Origin: Mastacembelus armatus
Lineage: Eukaryota > Chordata > Actinopteri > Synbranchiformes > Mastacembelidae
Assembly (NCBI RefSeq): GCF_900324485.2
Contig: NC_046650.1
Span: 10,734,828 to 10,798,827 of the forward strand
DNA length: 64,000 bases
Direction: 5' to 3'
The position numbers were made by a program, and so were the translations under genes. Under the pieces are notes generated by a model. That model made no database searches. It saw only the letters and a program-made list of their open reading frames with translations, and had not been told where the DNA came from. Shown here in pieces: positions 1 to 10,877 of the stretch (positions are counted from its first letter, which is position 1; each line of letters opens with the position of its first letter).

Positions 1-640
1 ATTTCAGCATTACTTCGACCTTTCCACAAAACTGTGCTGAGCATATCCAACTGCAGGACCTACCTACACCGTCTCACACATGGAAAATTTATTGTATCAG
101 AGGAACCATCAGCATTAGTGTTAACATATGGGGCATCTCCCAACAACCAATGGGATGCTGAAAACAAAGACCACCACATGGTGTGAAACAAAACTACAAA
201 AATGAAAGTTGTAGCTTTAAGGCTTTTGTCTGATGAGAAGGACTAAAGAAACCAGCAGACCTAAGACCCACTACAACACAAAGCAAACTCCACATGATAC
301 TGAGTGTTTTTTTAAAAATATGAAGCCTGTTTAACTGAATACTACATTTCTATCAAGAAGAGAATTGAATTTCAAAAATGAAATGTGCAGAAACTAGTTT
401 CCGGTGCTGTAGATGTTTGTTAAACATGTACTGTCAGGTATATGAATAAAATCACTCCAAACCCTTTAAAATGTCTGTGTAAGTCGAACTTAAGGAATAT
501 TTAAATAATAATCACATCTTTATGGCAATTTAACACAACTATTTCAGTCAACTTTCACAATGAGGATCAGTCAGGATGTTGGAAAACAAAAGCAAAAATA
601 TGAAATATGAGAAATGTAAGTTTTGACCCCACTACAATAA
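1..640. repeat. 3' flank of peptide gene 1, duplicated at 42401-43020
   Basis: AT-rich noncoding DNA with no gene that I can support. The block matches 42401-43020 almost base for base, with a few substitutions and one-base indels. It lies directly downstream of gene 1 here and of gene 7 there. The other gene copies have different 3' flanks, so genes 1 and 7 share an ancestral right-hand neighbour. Confidence 0.85.
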
Positions 641-1161
641 GACAATGACTCAACTGGTTTAAATGCTGAAATGCTGTTTATTGTGGGACATGAAGTGATA
701 TCAAAGAGCAGGTGTTGATGAGGCTGAAAGTTCCTCCCTCAGTGATCTGTATATCCTTTTCTCTTAAGATGAAATGTTACTTCACATCATGGTGGCTCAG
801 TTTTCTGTGGGATGTTCAATCAGAGCTGGAGGCTTTTGCTACTAATTCTCTTTTCATTTCCATTGGACTATAGAAACAGATGCTCAGACACATTCTTATT
901 ATGACTAGAGAGCATATATGAGTTGGAACGGACAATGATGTACGGTCACACTGTATATGCTGTCCCTAAACACAATAATCAATCAAGTCATCTTAACAGC
1001 ACAAGATATGGTGATCATTAAGTGAGGAAAACCTCTGCCTTCTGCTACTTCTGCTCCTCAATTTCATCCTCACTTCCTGTATCCTTCATCTTCGTGGGTC
1101 TTCACTTGCCAAAAATAAATGAGGCAGTGTCCCATCCTGTAAGCCCCTACTGCTTGTTGTC

Positions 1162-1493
1162 CTAAAAAACTGGCCTTTTTCTGGACATATTTACTAAGCT
1201 GCTATCCTCCTTGTTGTCGTCCTTGCTGGGCATATCTTTTGGCCATTTGAGCAATGGAGCAGAGCGGCCATCCACGTTGCTGTCATCATTCACGGCTGCC
1301 TGGTTCAGACCCTCGTCTTCTAGATCACAACATGAGACACACACCACATGACTTGAACTATTCAGACAGACACAGACACTACATCTCATTTTGTCATATT
1401 GTTACCTTGGTCTTCTGCAGCACTGTCTTGCACAGATGCTGCACTGATCACAGCCACAAAAGCAAAGAGCAGAAACACAAGTTGGAGCTTCAT
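1162..1493 (-). CDS. secreted peptide precursor, gene 1 (subfamily A)
   Basis: The coding exons are 1406-1493 and 1162-1319 and give 81 residues. Exon 2 follows a strong acceptor (TTTCTTTCAG) three bases before the ATG, and ends CAAG before GTAACA. Exon 3 follows GATCTAG. Residues 1-18 are a clear signal peptide (MKLQLVFLLFAFVAVISA), with cleavage likely after A18 or A19. An acidic propiece follows (ASVQDSAAEDQ, then EDEGLNQAAVNDDSN). The tail starts near GRSAPLLKWPKDMPSKDD and ends in RKRPVF. There is no cysteine and no membrane segment after the signal. A polyadenylation signal (AATAAA on the minus strand) is at 677-682, so the transcript runs about 1690 to 660. I do not recognise the family. 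Precursor shape suggests a secreted host-defence or signalling peptide, but that is inference. Exon 3 is identical to that of gene 6. Confidence 0.8.
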
Positions 1494-1595
1494 TTTCTGA
1501 AAGAAAACATCAAACCTTAAACATCAGATACTCTGAGTATTTAGTTACTGATTCTTCTGGATGTGTGTACAGAGAAATAAAGATATTGGACTCAC

Positions 1596-1723
1596 CTTTA
1601 GTTTGCAGCTGTCGGTATCGATACTGTCGATGAGCTGATGCCTCAAACTGGAAGATCAGTCGTAGAGTAAGAGATTCTCTGACTTGCTGAATGACAAGTA
1701 TCTGCACTTCTGACTGTATTTAT
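1596..1723 (-). promoter_or_regulatory. core promoter and noncoding exon 1 of gene 1
   Basis: A TATA-like ATAAATA lies at 1717-1723 on the minus strand, placing the start near 1690. Exon 1 ends at 1596 with the donor AAAG|GTGAGT. Intron 1 is about 100 bases. An inverted CCAAT box lies about 35 bases upstream of the TATA (1758-1762). Confidence 0.65.
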
Positions 1724-1943
1724 GGAGTTTGGGCTGAACCCACAGGACAAAGATCAACCAATGAAAAGTTCCCACAAGTTCATTAGTCTGTGACAAACTA
1801 AGCTCCGAGGCATCTGATAGTGGGCATGTCCAATTATCATGAAGACACACTAAAGATCAACCAACCAAACATTTAAATTCAGTTATTCTAATATAATTGG
1901 CTTCTCGATAAAAGTGTTAATAGTCTGCTGACATTTTAAAAAC

Positions 1944-4101
1944 TTTCATTCATTCATTCATTTATTTATTTATATAGAACTTTTCACAAGCAACATCAGG
2001 TTGACCAAAATGCTGTACAATGCATAACAGGCAGCTAAAAATACAACATCATAAATATATAAACAACCAAACTAGAGAGAATGATGTACTTTACAGCAGC
2101 GAGTCATGAGTCTAAAGTAGAAAAGTAGGTTTTAAGTTTGGATTTAAAAGATGGAAGTGTGGGCATCAATCCAATCGATGCTGGTAGTGAGTTCCAAAGT
2201 TTAGGGCCTGCAACTGCAAAAGCACAGTCTCTGCTTTGTTTAAGCCTCGACCTCAGAACAGAGAGCAAACCTAGACTTCCTGATCTAAGTGTTCTGGACA
2301 GCGTGTGAAGGTGTAAGGTGTCCCAGAGATATGCTGGGGCATGACCATGTAGGGCTTTAACAACGAAGAGTTCAATTGTCAACTCAATTCTTCGGTTAAT
2401 GGGAAGCCAATGTAGGGTGGATAGGACGGGTGTAATATGGTCAAACTTGCACCTGCCAGCCAACAGCCTGGCAGCAGCATTTTGCACCAGCTGAAGGCGA
2501 CCAATAGCACATTGGGTAATTCCAAAGTAAAGAGAGTTACAGTAGTTGAGACGAGAGGTAATGACTGCATGGATGATTATTTTGAAAGTTTTAGCTGATA
2601 GAATAGGCTTGACTTTTGCAAGGTGACATAGATGGTAAGAACATGGCTTAACAACAGAGCTGATCTGTTTGTCGAATTTAAGGTCTGAGTCAAACCATAC
2701 GCCGAGATTTCTGGCACATGGAATGCAGTATGGGTTCAGGTCGCCCAGATCAAAATTGTTCAGATTGTAACAGACAGATGGCGGAGGAAGAGGGAGCAGC
2801 CATACAGGTGGAGATGGAGGGAGCAGTCATAGAGTATGAGGTATAGTAAGGAGCTGCAGAGGTGGGAGTGGAGGTGGAGGGAGCATTCACAGAGGTGGAG
2901 GAGACAGCTGAATATGTGGAGAGGGCAGCCTCAGAGGTAATGGTAGAGGGAGCAGCTTTAGACATGGAGGTACAGGAAGCAGCAGCAGAAGTGAAGGTGG
3001 AGGTGGAGGGAGCAGACATAGACAATGAGGTGTAGTGATGGTCTACAGAGGTGGAGAGAGCAACCGTATGGGGTGGTGGTGGAGGGAGTAGCTGTAGAGA
3101 TGTAGGTGGAAGTAGCCACATTGTCAAACCTGATGTAATACTGGTTAAAGGTGTTGGCTCTATCCACATCACCATCCAAAGGCTGAGGGTTGTTCAGTTT
3201 GTAGCCAGTGATGGTCCTTACCCCTCTCCACACCTCCCTGGTATTATTGTTCTCCAGCTGTTTTTCCAACTTTTTCTTGTACTCCACCTTAGCTCGCCTC
3301 AGTGTCTTTTTGAGCTCCCATTGTACACTCCTCAGTTTCTCCTTATCCCTGTCCAGTAAAGCCCTTTTTTTCTGGTTCAGGAGGTCTTTAATGTCACTGG
3401 TGATCCATGGTTTATTGTTAGGATAGCACCGTACTGTACTGACTGGGTGTACTGTGTCTCTACAGAAATTAATGTAGTCAGTGATGATGTTGACTCTCCT
3501 GTCCAAGTCACTGTCCATTTCCTGCCCCTCCATCAGTACGTCCCAGTTTGTTCTCTCAAAACAGTCTTTCAATGAATCCCTTGTCTCTACTGACCATTTC
3601 CTGAAAGACCTGGTGGTAACAGGAAGCTTCTGCACACAAGGTCTATATGTAGGCTGAATATAGACCATGTTGTGATCAGATCTACCTAGTGGTGGAAGTG
3701 GTACAGCCCTGTAGGCTTCTTTGACTTTAGCATAGAACAGATCTAATGTCCTTTCTCCACGTGTTGTTACAGTCTACATACTGTACATAGTCAGTCAGGC
3801 AGCAGGACAGAGAGACGTGATTGAAATCCCCTGTAATTGCAATGAATGCCTCAGGGTGCTGGGTCTGTATCCTAGCAACGGCATCATGTATGACGTCACG
3901 CGCTGTTGCAGGTGCCGCCTTCGGTGGAATGTAAACAACAATGGCGACTATATATATAAACTCCCTTGGCACATAGTATGGGCGGAAACCAACTGAGACC
4001 AGTTCAGTGTCCGGACAGCAGACCTTCTCTTTCACAGTCACATTTCGGGGGTTACCCCATTTCTGATTAAAAAATAGGATACCTCCCCCACCTTTTGTCA
4101 T
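1944..4101 (-). mobile_element. LINE Q copy 1, L2-like, internally deleted
   Basis: A minus-strand non-LTR retrotransposon. In element order it holds an endonuclease C-terminal half (about 4100-3660, with ITGDFNH), the endonuclease-RT linker (about 3668-3130, with NKPWITSDIKDLLNQKKRAL), a purine-rich minisatellite stretch (about 3110-2760), and the end of the RT domain (about 2790-2104, with TLHWLPINRR, KALHGHAP and GPKLWNSLP). The 3' end is a short ATGA-type repeat. The central RT core with its YADD motif is absent. The endonuclease frame is disturbed near 3770, as in the copy at 37108. This copy has the longest minisatellite of the four. Confidence 0.85.
2760..3110. repeat. purine-rich minisatellite inside LINE Q
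   Basis: Irregular repeats built on AGGTGGAGGGAGCA and variants. Its length differs between LINE Q copies: longest here, intermediate at about 37935-38110, and short at about 16865-16960 and 29270-29360. The open frames running through it (proline, serine and threonine rich) are products of the repeat. Confidence 0.7.
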
Positions 4102-5708
4102 TTGTTGTGTACCTGTGTCTCAATCTGTGTGTGTGTATCTGTAGTTAAATTTGTGTGTGTGTAGTCAGATTTGTGTGTGTGCTCTATACTCAGATTTGTA
4201 AATGTGAATAAAATCTGTAAATGTAAAAAAATACATATTTGTGATTTTGTAAGTCTACTGAATGAGACATACCCCTTACATTTCAGTCATAGCAGTGACC
4301 CCCTTAGCTGTGCAATGTGCCTGTGGGTCCCAGGATTTAAAGTGACTATTCTCAAATAATATGGGATGCTGAGCAGGTGGTATGTAGCAGGTTTTTAGAG
4401 GTTTATCACTGAACAGCTACTTGCTGTGGCCATAAACAACAGTATGTTAGTGGTCAGAGCCTCCTGAGAGGGAACCAAAACAGGAAGGTTGCTGACTACA
4501 CAACAAAACACAAACATGTGGTGGAGCTGATAATTCTCTGTAGGCTCATCACTACAAGTCTCCTCTTTGACATGACTTTGTCTTCTGATAGAAAACTATC
4601 AATTATAGCTGCTGTAACTGTGCACGTGATGAATGCTGTACATATGTCCTGCTAAAACACTGAGGCCAAATGTCAGCATCCTTAATAGTTCATTCTCATG
4701 GAAATACAGAAGCTGCATTGTTCTTGTATTGTAGTGGACAATCACAGGAGTCAGTCCTGGTCGTACATGGACAGAGAAACATTTGGAATAAAAACATCTA
4801 CGTCTGCTGCTTCTCTTAATAAGAAACATCAGCAAAACATTACCTTCTTCTTTTCAGGACATGCCTGAAGCTGAGAACAAAACTTAAACCTTTACCCAAC
4901 ATCTTGTCAGATGATGTTAGTTTTAGATCTGCAGCTCTGGTACTGGATGAGCCAGGAGCTATTTTGTCACACCTGAGCTACAGGGGAATTATTCAATTAT
5001 ATTAAACCTTTAATATCTCGTTACAAGGCTCCAGCGGATCCCCGTGACCCTGAACAGGAAAAGCGGGTATAGAAGATGGATGGATGGATGGATGGATATC
5101 TCGTTACATTCACTCCACAGCTGATTATTCTATCAGTGCTCCAGTCTTCCTCCATTCATGAAATATTTTCTCTTTCCATTTGCTGATATACAGCAGTAGA
5201 TATTTCACCATGTTTTTCTCACATGTTCCAATATGGCACCATAATCTCCCTATGACCATTGTGTTGACTTGTTGTAGATTGTTAAAGCCTGGCTTTAACT
5301 TGGGCTGAGGTGTCCTCAGAAAGCAGAGTTAAATTTATTCTGGAGTTTGTGCTCAGTAAATTCAGGCAGTATTTGTGCTGGGAAAACAGCACATCACTCA
5401 TCCAGTGAAATGTTTTACGACTCAGCTAACAATGCTCCAAGGGCTTACACAGAGTGTGTATGATCATGCTTTAAATATGTTTTCTCAATTAAACTTGTGT
5501 GTTTGCCCAACTGCTGCTGCACATTAACTATTTTATTGTCAGCTTTTATACTGAAAATAGTTTTGTATCCTGAAGCAGCTCAATTGATTCAAGTCATAAA
5601 GGAAACAACATTTCCTCAATCATACATCACACATCACAATCACAACAGACAAAGTGTATATGACAACATATTCTGAGTTCAGAGATCACTTAGCACCACA
5701 TTGACTTG
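4102..5708. repeat. intergenic spacer of the array, unit 1
   Basis: This noncoding segment recurs at 17969-19500, 30371-31275, 39137-40670, 44841-45860 (partial) and 49595-50647 (diverged at its left end). It carries a GT-rich patch near 4120-4200. Short open frames in it (for example minus 4599-4835) are kept only because the copies are nearly identical. No gene is supported. Confidence 0.75.
5025..5095 (+). mobile_element. short SINE-like retroposon fragment
   Basis: A 71-base insert ends in (ATGG)n and contains a GATCCCCGTGACCCTGAA-type 3' tail seen in many fish retroposons. It is flanked by a 12-base direct repeat, ATATCTCGTTAC (5013-5024 and 5096-5107). The other spacer copies lack the insert, so it entered unit 1 after the last duplication that involved this spacer. 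Confidence 0.7.
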
Positions 5709-5716
5709 GGTTAAAC

Positions 5717-6478
5717 CAGTGGTTCTCAAACTTTTCCTGCCATTCCCCACTTAAGGCCGAGCATAAAGTTTCAAGACCCACTTCACCCCAAAAAATGACA
5801 ATGAAACTTATTTCAAACTTAAAATGTTCAAATTTATTCAAAATAACTTCTAAATAAATAATACAGACTTCAAAATAAATAAAATGAAAGTGCAATTGTG
5901 TAACTACTTCGAAGTCGAGTGGTTTATTGACAAGATTGGGGTGCGTTGTTTCTAAGTGTCTGTTTAATTTGTTGGGTCTCATGCAGTCTGCTGCCAACGG
6001 TTTAAGACACACAACACACATGGGTCTCTCCTCTGCCCCCACCAGCCCCACTGTGAATCCAAGACCCGGGTAGGCTTCATCGTATTTTCTTTTTGGCTGG
6101 CTTTTTGCTCGATTTACCTTACTGTCATCTGTCCACGTCCGTCGTGTTTTTGTCTGCTGGCGTGGAGTCTCTTTTGCTCTTTTAGCGGTCCGTGTATCAA
6201 ATTTATCCATCGTTATGCCCACTAATCATTGCGTCGCTGCGTGAAGGTTTGCTTATTGTTCCGCTACAATTAAGTGCCGAAGTTAAACATCTATTTCCCA
6301 CACCATAGTTCCTCTTCTTTCCCTCTATTTGTGTTTTTTAATGACACGTTTCTTTGTATGTGGTTGTTTTATTTTGCATGTATGGTGTTTGTCAGTAAAG
6401 AAAATTATGAATTAGGATATACACAAAATTAGACTAATTTACTCCCGTTCGCTGCGCCCCACAGTTTGAGAATCACTG
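5717..6478 (-). mobile_element. small hAT element with BED zinc-finger remnant, copy 1
   Basis: The ends are inverted repeats, CAGTGGTTCTCAAAC and GTTTGAGAATCACTG, flanked by the 8-base target duplication GGTTAAAC (5709-5716 and 6479-6486). The unoccupied site GGTTAAACAATGG is preserved at about 7720. On the minus strand from the ATG at 6210 a frame encodes about 100 residues of a BED-type finger (CVVC, then HLETTH), as in ZBED-like hAT transposases. The catalytic part is missing, so the element is nonautonomous. Confidence 0.85.
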
Positions 6479-6486
6479 GGTTAAAC

Positions 6487-7084
6487 AATGGTATGAGAAC
6501 TGATGATAAAAGAATTCATCAGCTTGTTGCAGGAGTGTAGGATGTGGTGGCATCGATCACAAACCAAGATATTTGTAGTGTTGCTCCTCTAAGGTTCAGC
6601 TCAGAGGGCATGTAGAACAGAAAGCTCACGTGTTGAGCTGATGGTGACTTCACAACAAGAGGATTTATTCTTCAACACATTCGAACATTAACTTGACTTC
6701 AGACACATTGACAAATAAACCAACCATAAAATATATTCATTTTCTCTTAATGTTTTTCCTTCGTTTCATGAACTGCACTAAGTTTGTGCTTAATCATTGT
6801 ACCAATGTGCCTTTAACATAAACTGAATTAGTGTATTTATAATGTAGATTTTAAATGTGGTGTTTTAAACTTTCCCTCCTTAAACTCATTACCCATTAGC
6901 ATTAGCAGGTTAGCATCCAACAATATGGGAATACATTAAAGCTAGTCATGCTAGACTGAGTTAGCATCGCCACACAAGTGGTCGAAGGCCACAGAAAAAC
7001 ACAACTTATATAGCAGTATTCCCTAAACAGATTAAATTGACCTGTGTCATTACTCATTACTCAACAATGGGACTATCTCATTAG
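6487..7084. repeat. spacer remainder plus an inverted relic fragment
   Basis: 6487-6740 is ordinary spacer. 6740-6925 is AT-rich DNA that I see only here. 6925-7047 is an inverted copy of about 13015-13137, the region beside the ZMYM1-like transposase relic. No gene is supported. Confidence 0.6.
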
Positions 7085-8430
7085 TGACATATTCAAACTT
7101 TAATATCTCATGTTACATTCACTCCACAGCTGATTATTCTATCAGTGCTCCAGTCTTCCTCCATTCATGAAATATTTTCTCTTTCCATTTGCTGATATAC
7201 AGCAGTAGATATTTCACCATGTTTTTCTCACATGTTCCAATATGGCACCATAATCTCCCTATGACCATTGTGTTGACTTGTTGTAGATTGTTAAAGCCTG
7301 GCTTTAACTTGGGCTGAGGTGTCCTCAGAAAGCAGAGTTAAATTTATTCTGGAGTTTGTGCTCAGTAAATTCAGGCAGTATTTGTGCTGGGAAAACAGCA
7401 CATCACTCATCCAGTGAAATGTTTTACGACTCAGCTAACAATGCTCCAAGGGCTTACACACAGTGTGTATCATCATGCTTTAAATATGTTTTCTCAATTA
7501 AACTTGTGTGTTTGCCCAACTGCTGCTGCACATTAACTATTTTATTGTCAGCTTTCATACTGAAATGAGTTTTGTATCCTGAGGCACCTCAATTGATTTA
7601 AATCATAAAGGAAACAACATTTCCTCAATCATACATCACACATCCTAATCACAACAGACAAAGTGTATATGACAACATATTCTGAGTTCAGACATCACTT
7701 AGCACCACATTGACTTGGGTTAAACAATGGTATGAACTGATGATAAAAGAATTCATCAGCTTGTTGCAGGAGTGTAGGATGTGGTAGCATCGATCACAAA
7801 CCAAGATATTTGTAGTGTTGCTCCTCTAAGGTTCAGCTCAGAGGGCATGTAGAACAGAAAGCTCACGTGTTGAGCTGATGGAGACTTCACAACAAGAGGA
7901 TTTATTCTTCAACACATTCAAACATCAACTTGACTTCAGACACATTGACAAATAAACCAACCATAAAATATATTCATTTTCATCCAACACACACTCATTA
8001 CTCAACCATGGGACTATCTCATTAGTGACATATTCAAACCATCAAAGTCTGTAATGTCCACTTGATTTTTAACTGTTTACTAACCTGTGACAAAGAACAG
8101 AGAAAACACGTGTTGAGCTGATGGTTACGTCACAAGATTTATTCTTCCTCTGGAGTGTTTGTTCTACTCTCTCCGCTGCGCGATGAGCGCCCTCTAGTGG
8201 TCGGTCTGTGGAACGGGCCTCAACCCATTCGACCTGCAATGGAACCAGATGAATGAATAACATGAAAAGAGAATAAGGGATTAAGAAAAACAAATAAATA
8301 ATTTCCTCTGTGTTCTCTGTATTGATCAATGAACAAAATATTGAAAATGAGGATAATCTGAATTAGAGCTGTTTGTGGTATTTATATTTGTTAAATGAAC
8401 TTACAGTACTAACATCACATCCAGAGTTAT
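7085..8430. repeat. second spacer copy in unit 1, without hAT
   Basis: 7085-7990 repeats the spacer at 5098-5708 joined directly to 6487-6730, with the hAT target site empty near 7720. 8000-8430 continues with a segment shared with 12260-12710, 24070-24510 and 51670-52110. An 86-codon frame on the minus strand (8069-8329) is present in every copy but lacks a credible start or splice context. Confidence 0.7.
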
Positions 8431-8644
8431 TGTTTGCTGGAGTTATTGTTTGCAGCCACAGTGGGAGACAATGTTTTAGGTGGGGCTGTGCCAAATTTAC
8501 TTAGTTCAGTCACCATCCCAGTACAATTAAAGAACAACTGCAGGCCAATAACATAACTCATGGTCTTGGAAATGTTCAACAGTTCTTTAATTTCAACATT
8601 AAAATGTATGGCCATTAAACAATATATCAACTGATATAATAAAT

Positions 8645-8648
<4 letters not shown>

Positions 8649-8699
<51 letters not shown>
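8649..8699. repeat. (TA)n then (CA)n microsatellite
   Basis: An uninterrupted TA run followed by a short CA run. Homologous tracts of other lengths are at 12932-12996, 24734-24808 and 52334-52413. Confidence 0.95.
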
Positions 8700-8701
<2 letters not shown>

Positions 8702-9955
8702 ATACACACTCTCGGGTATCAGCGTCCACCATTGTCAATCACTGTCACCGCTCAGCTACTGATCGACGCTGCTCTGGGCGGTAAAATCGTCGCCGTTTAT
8801 GCGTCAAATTAGCCGACGCTGATTGGCTGAATTTCTGTTGTTGTGTGAATATCTGAGAGCGTTGATTGGCTGAATTGAACTTTTGTCTTTTGTAAAAATA
8901 TGATTAGTCAATTATTGAAAACATAATTGAGCAATTAACTGAGTAGTTGTTTGGCATTAAACTTAAACTTTCCTAATAAATCCTAAATTTCCTAAATAGA
9001 TCCTAATAAAAAATAAAGTAAATGTCAGACTGCCACAACAATGATGATCAAAAGTAAGATACTGGTTATAACGTATGTTTTTTTTTTGTTTGTTTGTTTA
9101 GTTTTTGTCTTTACGTTATTCAGCTCAGTCTGATTTTGCCGGTTATAGAAAAATGTCTTGAACATCCCGTCCAGACCCAAAGTTAAGAAACTTCACGTCC
9201 CTCAACAACAGGCTGTATTGATGAAATACTGGAAGGTCACCATCATCCTGCGACAGCTGAAGGCTTCCCTTTCCCTCCCATTAATCAGGAATATGGTCAC
9301 AGATCAACACCTCAGAAAGTCACTCAAATTTCATAAGACTTTGTGCCTCTGACCTGTGACCACAAGAGGGAGACTCTCCTCTGGTAGTGAGTCAGGACTC
9401 TCCACAAACCAACACACACACAAACACACAGACCATTTCTTCCTTCTTACACAGCTGAATCTGATTCCACCACTCGATATGTGACTAATACACTTACAGA
9501 GAAACATCAGTAGAATCTCTGGATGACAACTTAATCTTACTCATTTTAATGAGGTTTATATATTGAATATGTTGCGTGATGACTCATAACAATTTTGATG
9601 TAATTAGACAGAGATATAATATAATTCTTAACATTTGGGGAGACTGTTATAAAAAGACCTTTACATATGTGTTTCATTAACTGTTAGTGTGTGTTTCTGA
9701 TTATTACTAATGTAACAGTCATAAAATCACTGGTTAGAATTTCAAAATAAAATGTAATATTACACTTTGCTTTTTATTATTATCACAGTTTTATTGGTTA
9801 TATTGATAAAACCTTGTTTATTTTGGTCTTTTGTTGTTTCTATTTTTATTGAGCCTCTTGTGTCGAAGCCTTTGCTGCTGTAACATGAATTTCCCTGATG
9901 TGGGACTAATAAAGGTTCATCTGATCTTTATCTCCAGTTGTCAAAGGCTTTTATT
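8700..9955. repeat. relic 5' region of a hAT-type transposase and 3' flank of gene 2
   Basis: 8700-8732 keeps only the first codons of the ZMYM1-like frame seen whole at 13103-13491; it is cut by the TA/CA repeat. 8740-8890 holds two copies of GATTGGCTGAATT (8821 and 8864), each with an inverted CCAAT box. 9060-9955 is noncoding and recurs at 13815-14710, 26220-27115 and 53820-54715. Its end (about 9860-9945, with ACTAATAAAGG) resembles the 3' tail of a retroposon. Confidence 0.6.
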
Positions 9956-10494
9956 TGACCCCACTACAATAAGACAATGACTCAACTGGTTTAAATGCTG
10001 AAATGCTGTTTATTGTGGGACATGAAGTGATATCAAAGAGCAGGTGTTGATGAGGCTGAAAGTTCCTCCCTCAGTGATCTGTATATCCTTTTCTCTTAAG
10101 ATGAAATGTTACTTCACATCATGGTGGCTCAGTTTTCTGTGGGATGTTCAATCAGAGCTGGAGGCTTTTGCTACTAATTCTCTTTTCATTTCCATTGGAC
10201 TATAGAAACAGATGCTCAGACACATTCTTATTATGACTAGAGAGCATATATGAGTTGGAACGGACAATGATGTACGGTCACACTGTATATGCTGTCCCTA
10301 AACACAATAATCAATCAAGTCATCTTAACAGCACAAGATATGGTGATCATTAAGTGAGGAAAACCTCTGCCTTCTGCTACTTCTGCTCCTCAATTTCATC
10401 CTCACGTCCTGTATCCTTCATCTTCGTGGGTCTTCACTTGCCAAAAATTAATGAGGCAGTGTCCTATCCTGTAAGCCCCTACTGCTTGTTGTCC

Positions 10495-10784
10495 TTAAAA
10501 ACTGGCCTTTTTCCTTGGTGGGAATATATATGACCATTTGGACATTCGAATAGTGCGGCTATCCACGTTGCTGTTGTCATTCATGGCTGCCTGGTTCAGA
10601 CCCTCATCTTCTAGATCACAACATGAGACACACACCACATGACTTGAACTATTCAGACAGACACAGACACTACATCTCATTTTGTCATATTGTTACCTTG
10701 GTCTTCTGCAGCACTGTCTTGCACAGATGCTGCACTGATCACAGCCACAAAAGCAAAGAGCAGAAACACAAGTTGGAGCTTCAT
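10495..10784 (-). CDS. secreted peptide precursor, gene 2 (subfamily A, promoterless)
   Basis: Coding exons 10697-10784 and 10495-10610 give 67 residues. The signal and propiece match gene 1, with AAMNDNSNVDS. The tail is RTIRMSKWSYIFPPRKKASF, with six basic and no acidic residues plus W, Y and F. The acidic propiece and cationic tail match the layout of antimicrobial peptide precursors; activity is inference. Polyadenylation signal at 10009-10014. The intron-1 sequence runs into spacer at about 10877 (AAAGATAT, then TTAACTTGGG on the plus strand), so exon 1 and the TATA box are missing. The gene is either silent or uses an unseen promoter. Its coding sequence is identical to gene 4, which has the same deletion. 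Confidence 0.7.
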
Positions 10785-10877
10785 TTTCTGAAAGAAAACA
10801 TCAAACCTTAAACATCAGATACTCTGAGTATTTAGTTACTGATTCTTCTGGATGTGTGTACAGAGAAATAAAGATAT

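Noticed and set aside
1510-1707. A 65-codon minus-strand frame over exon 1 and intron 1 of the peptide genes
   Set aside because: It begins at GTG, not ATG, and runs across a strong GTGAGT donor. Exon 1 is better read as noncoding.
4599-4835. A 78-codon minus-strand frame kept in six spacer copies
   Set aside because: It is kept because the spacers are nearly identical. It has no splice context, signal, or known domain, and the diverged spacer at 57670 does not preserve it.
4844-4890. Plus-strand splice-acceptor-like CTTCTTCTTTTCAG followed by a short frame in the spacer
   Set aside because: The frame closes after nine codons and I find no upstream exon on the plus strand.
8069-8329. An 86-codon minus-strand frame repeated in four units
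   Set aside because: Conserved only between recent duplicates. It starts in AT-rich DNA and shows no domain; a possible acceptor in its middle has no convincing partner exon.
9158-9352. A 64-codon plus-strand frame repeated in four units
   Set aside because: No ATG in context, no homology I recognise; lies in the 3' flank of the peptide genes.
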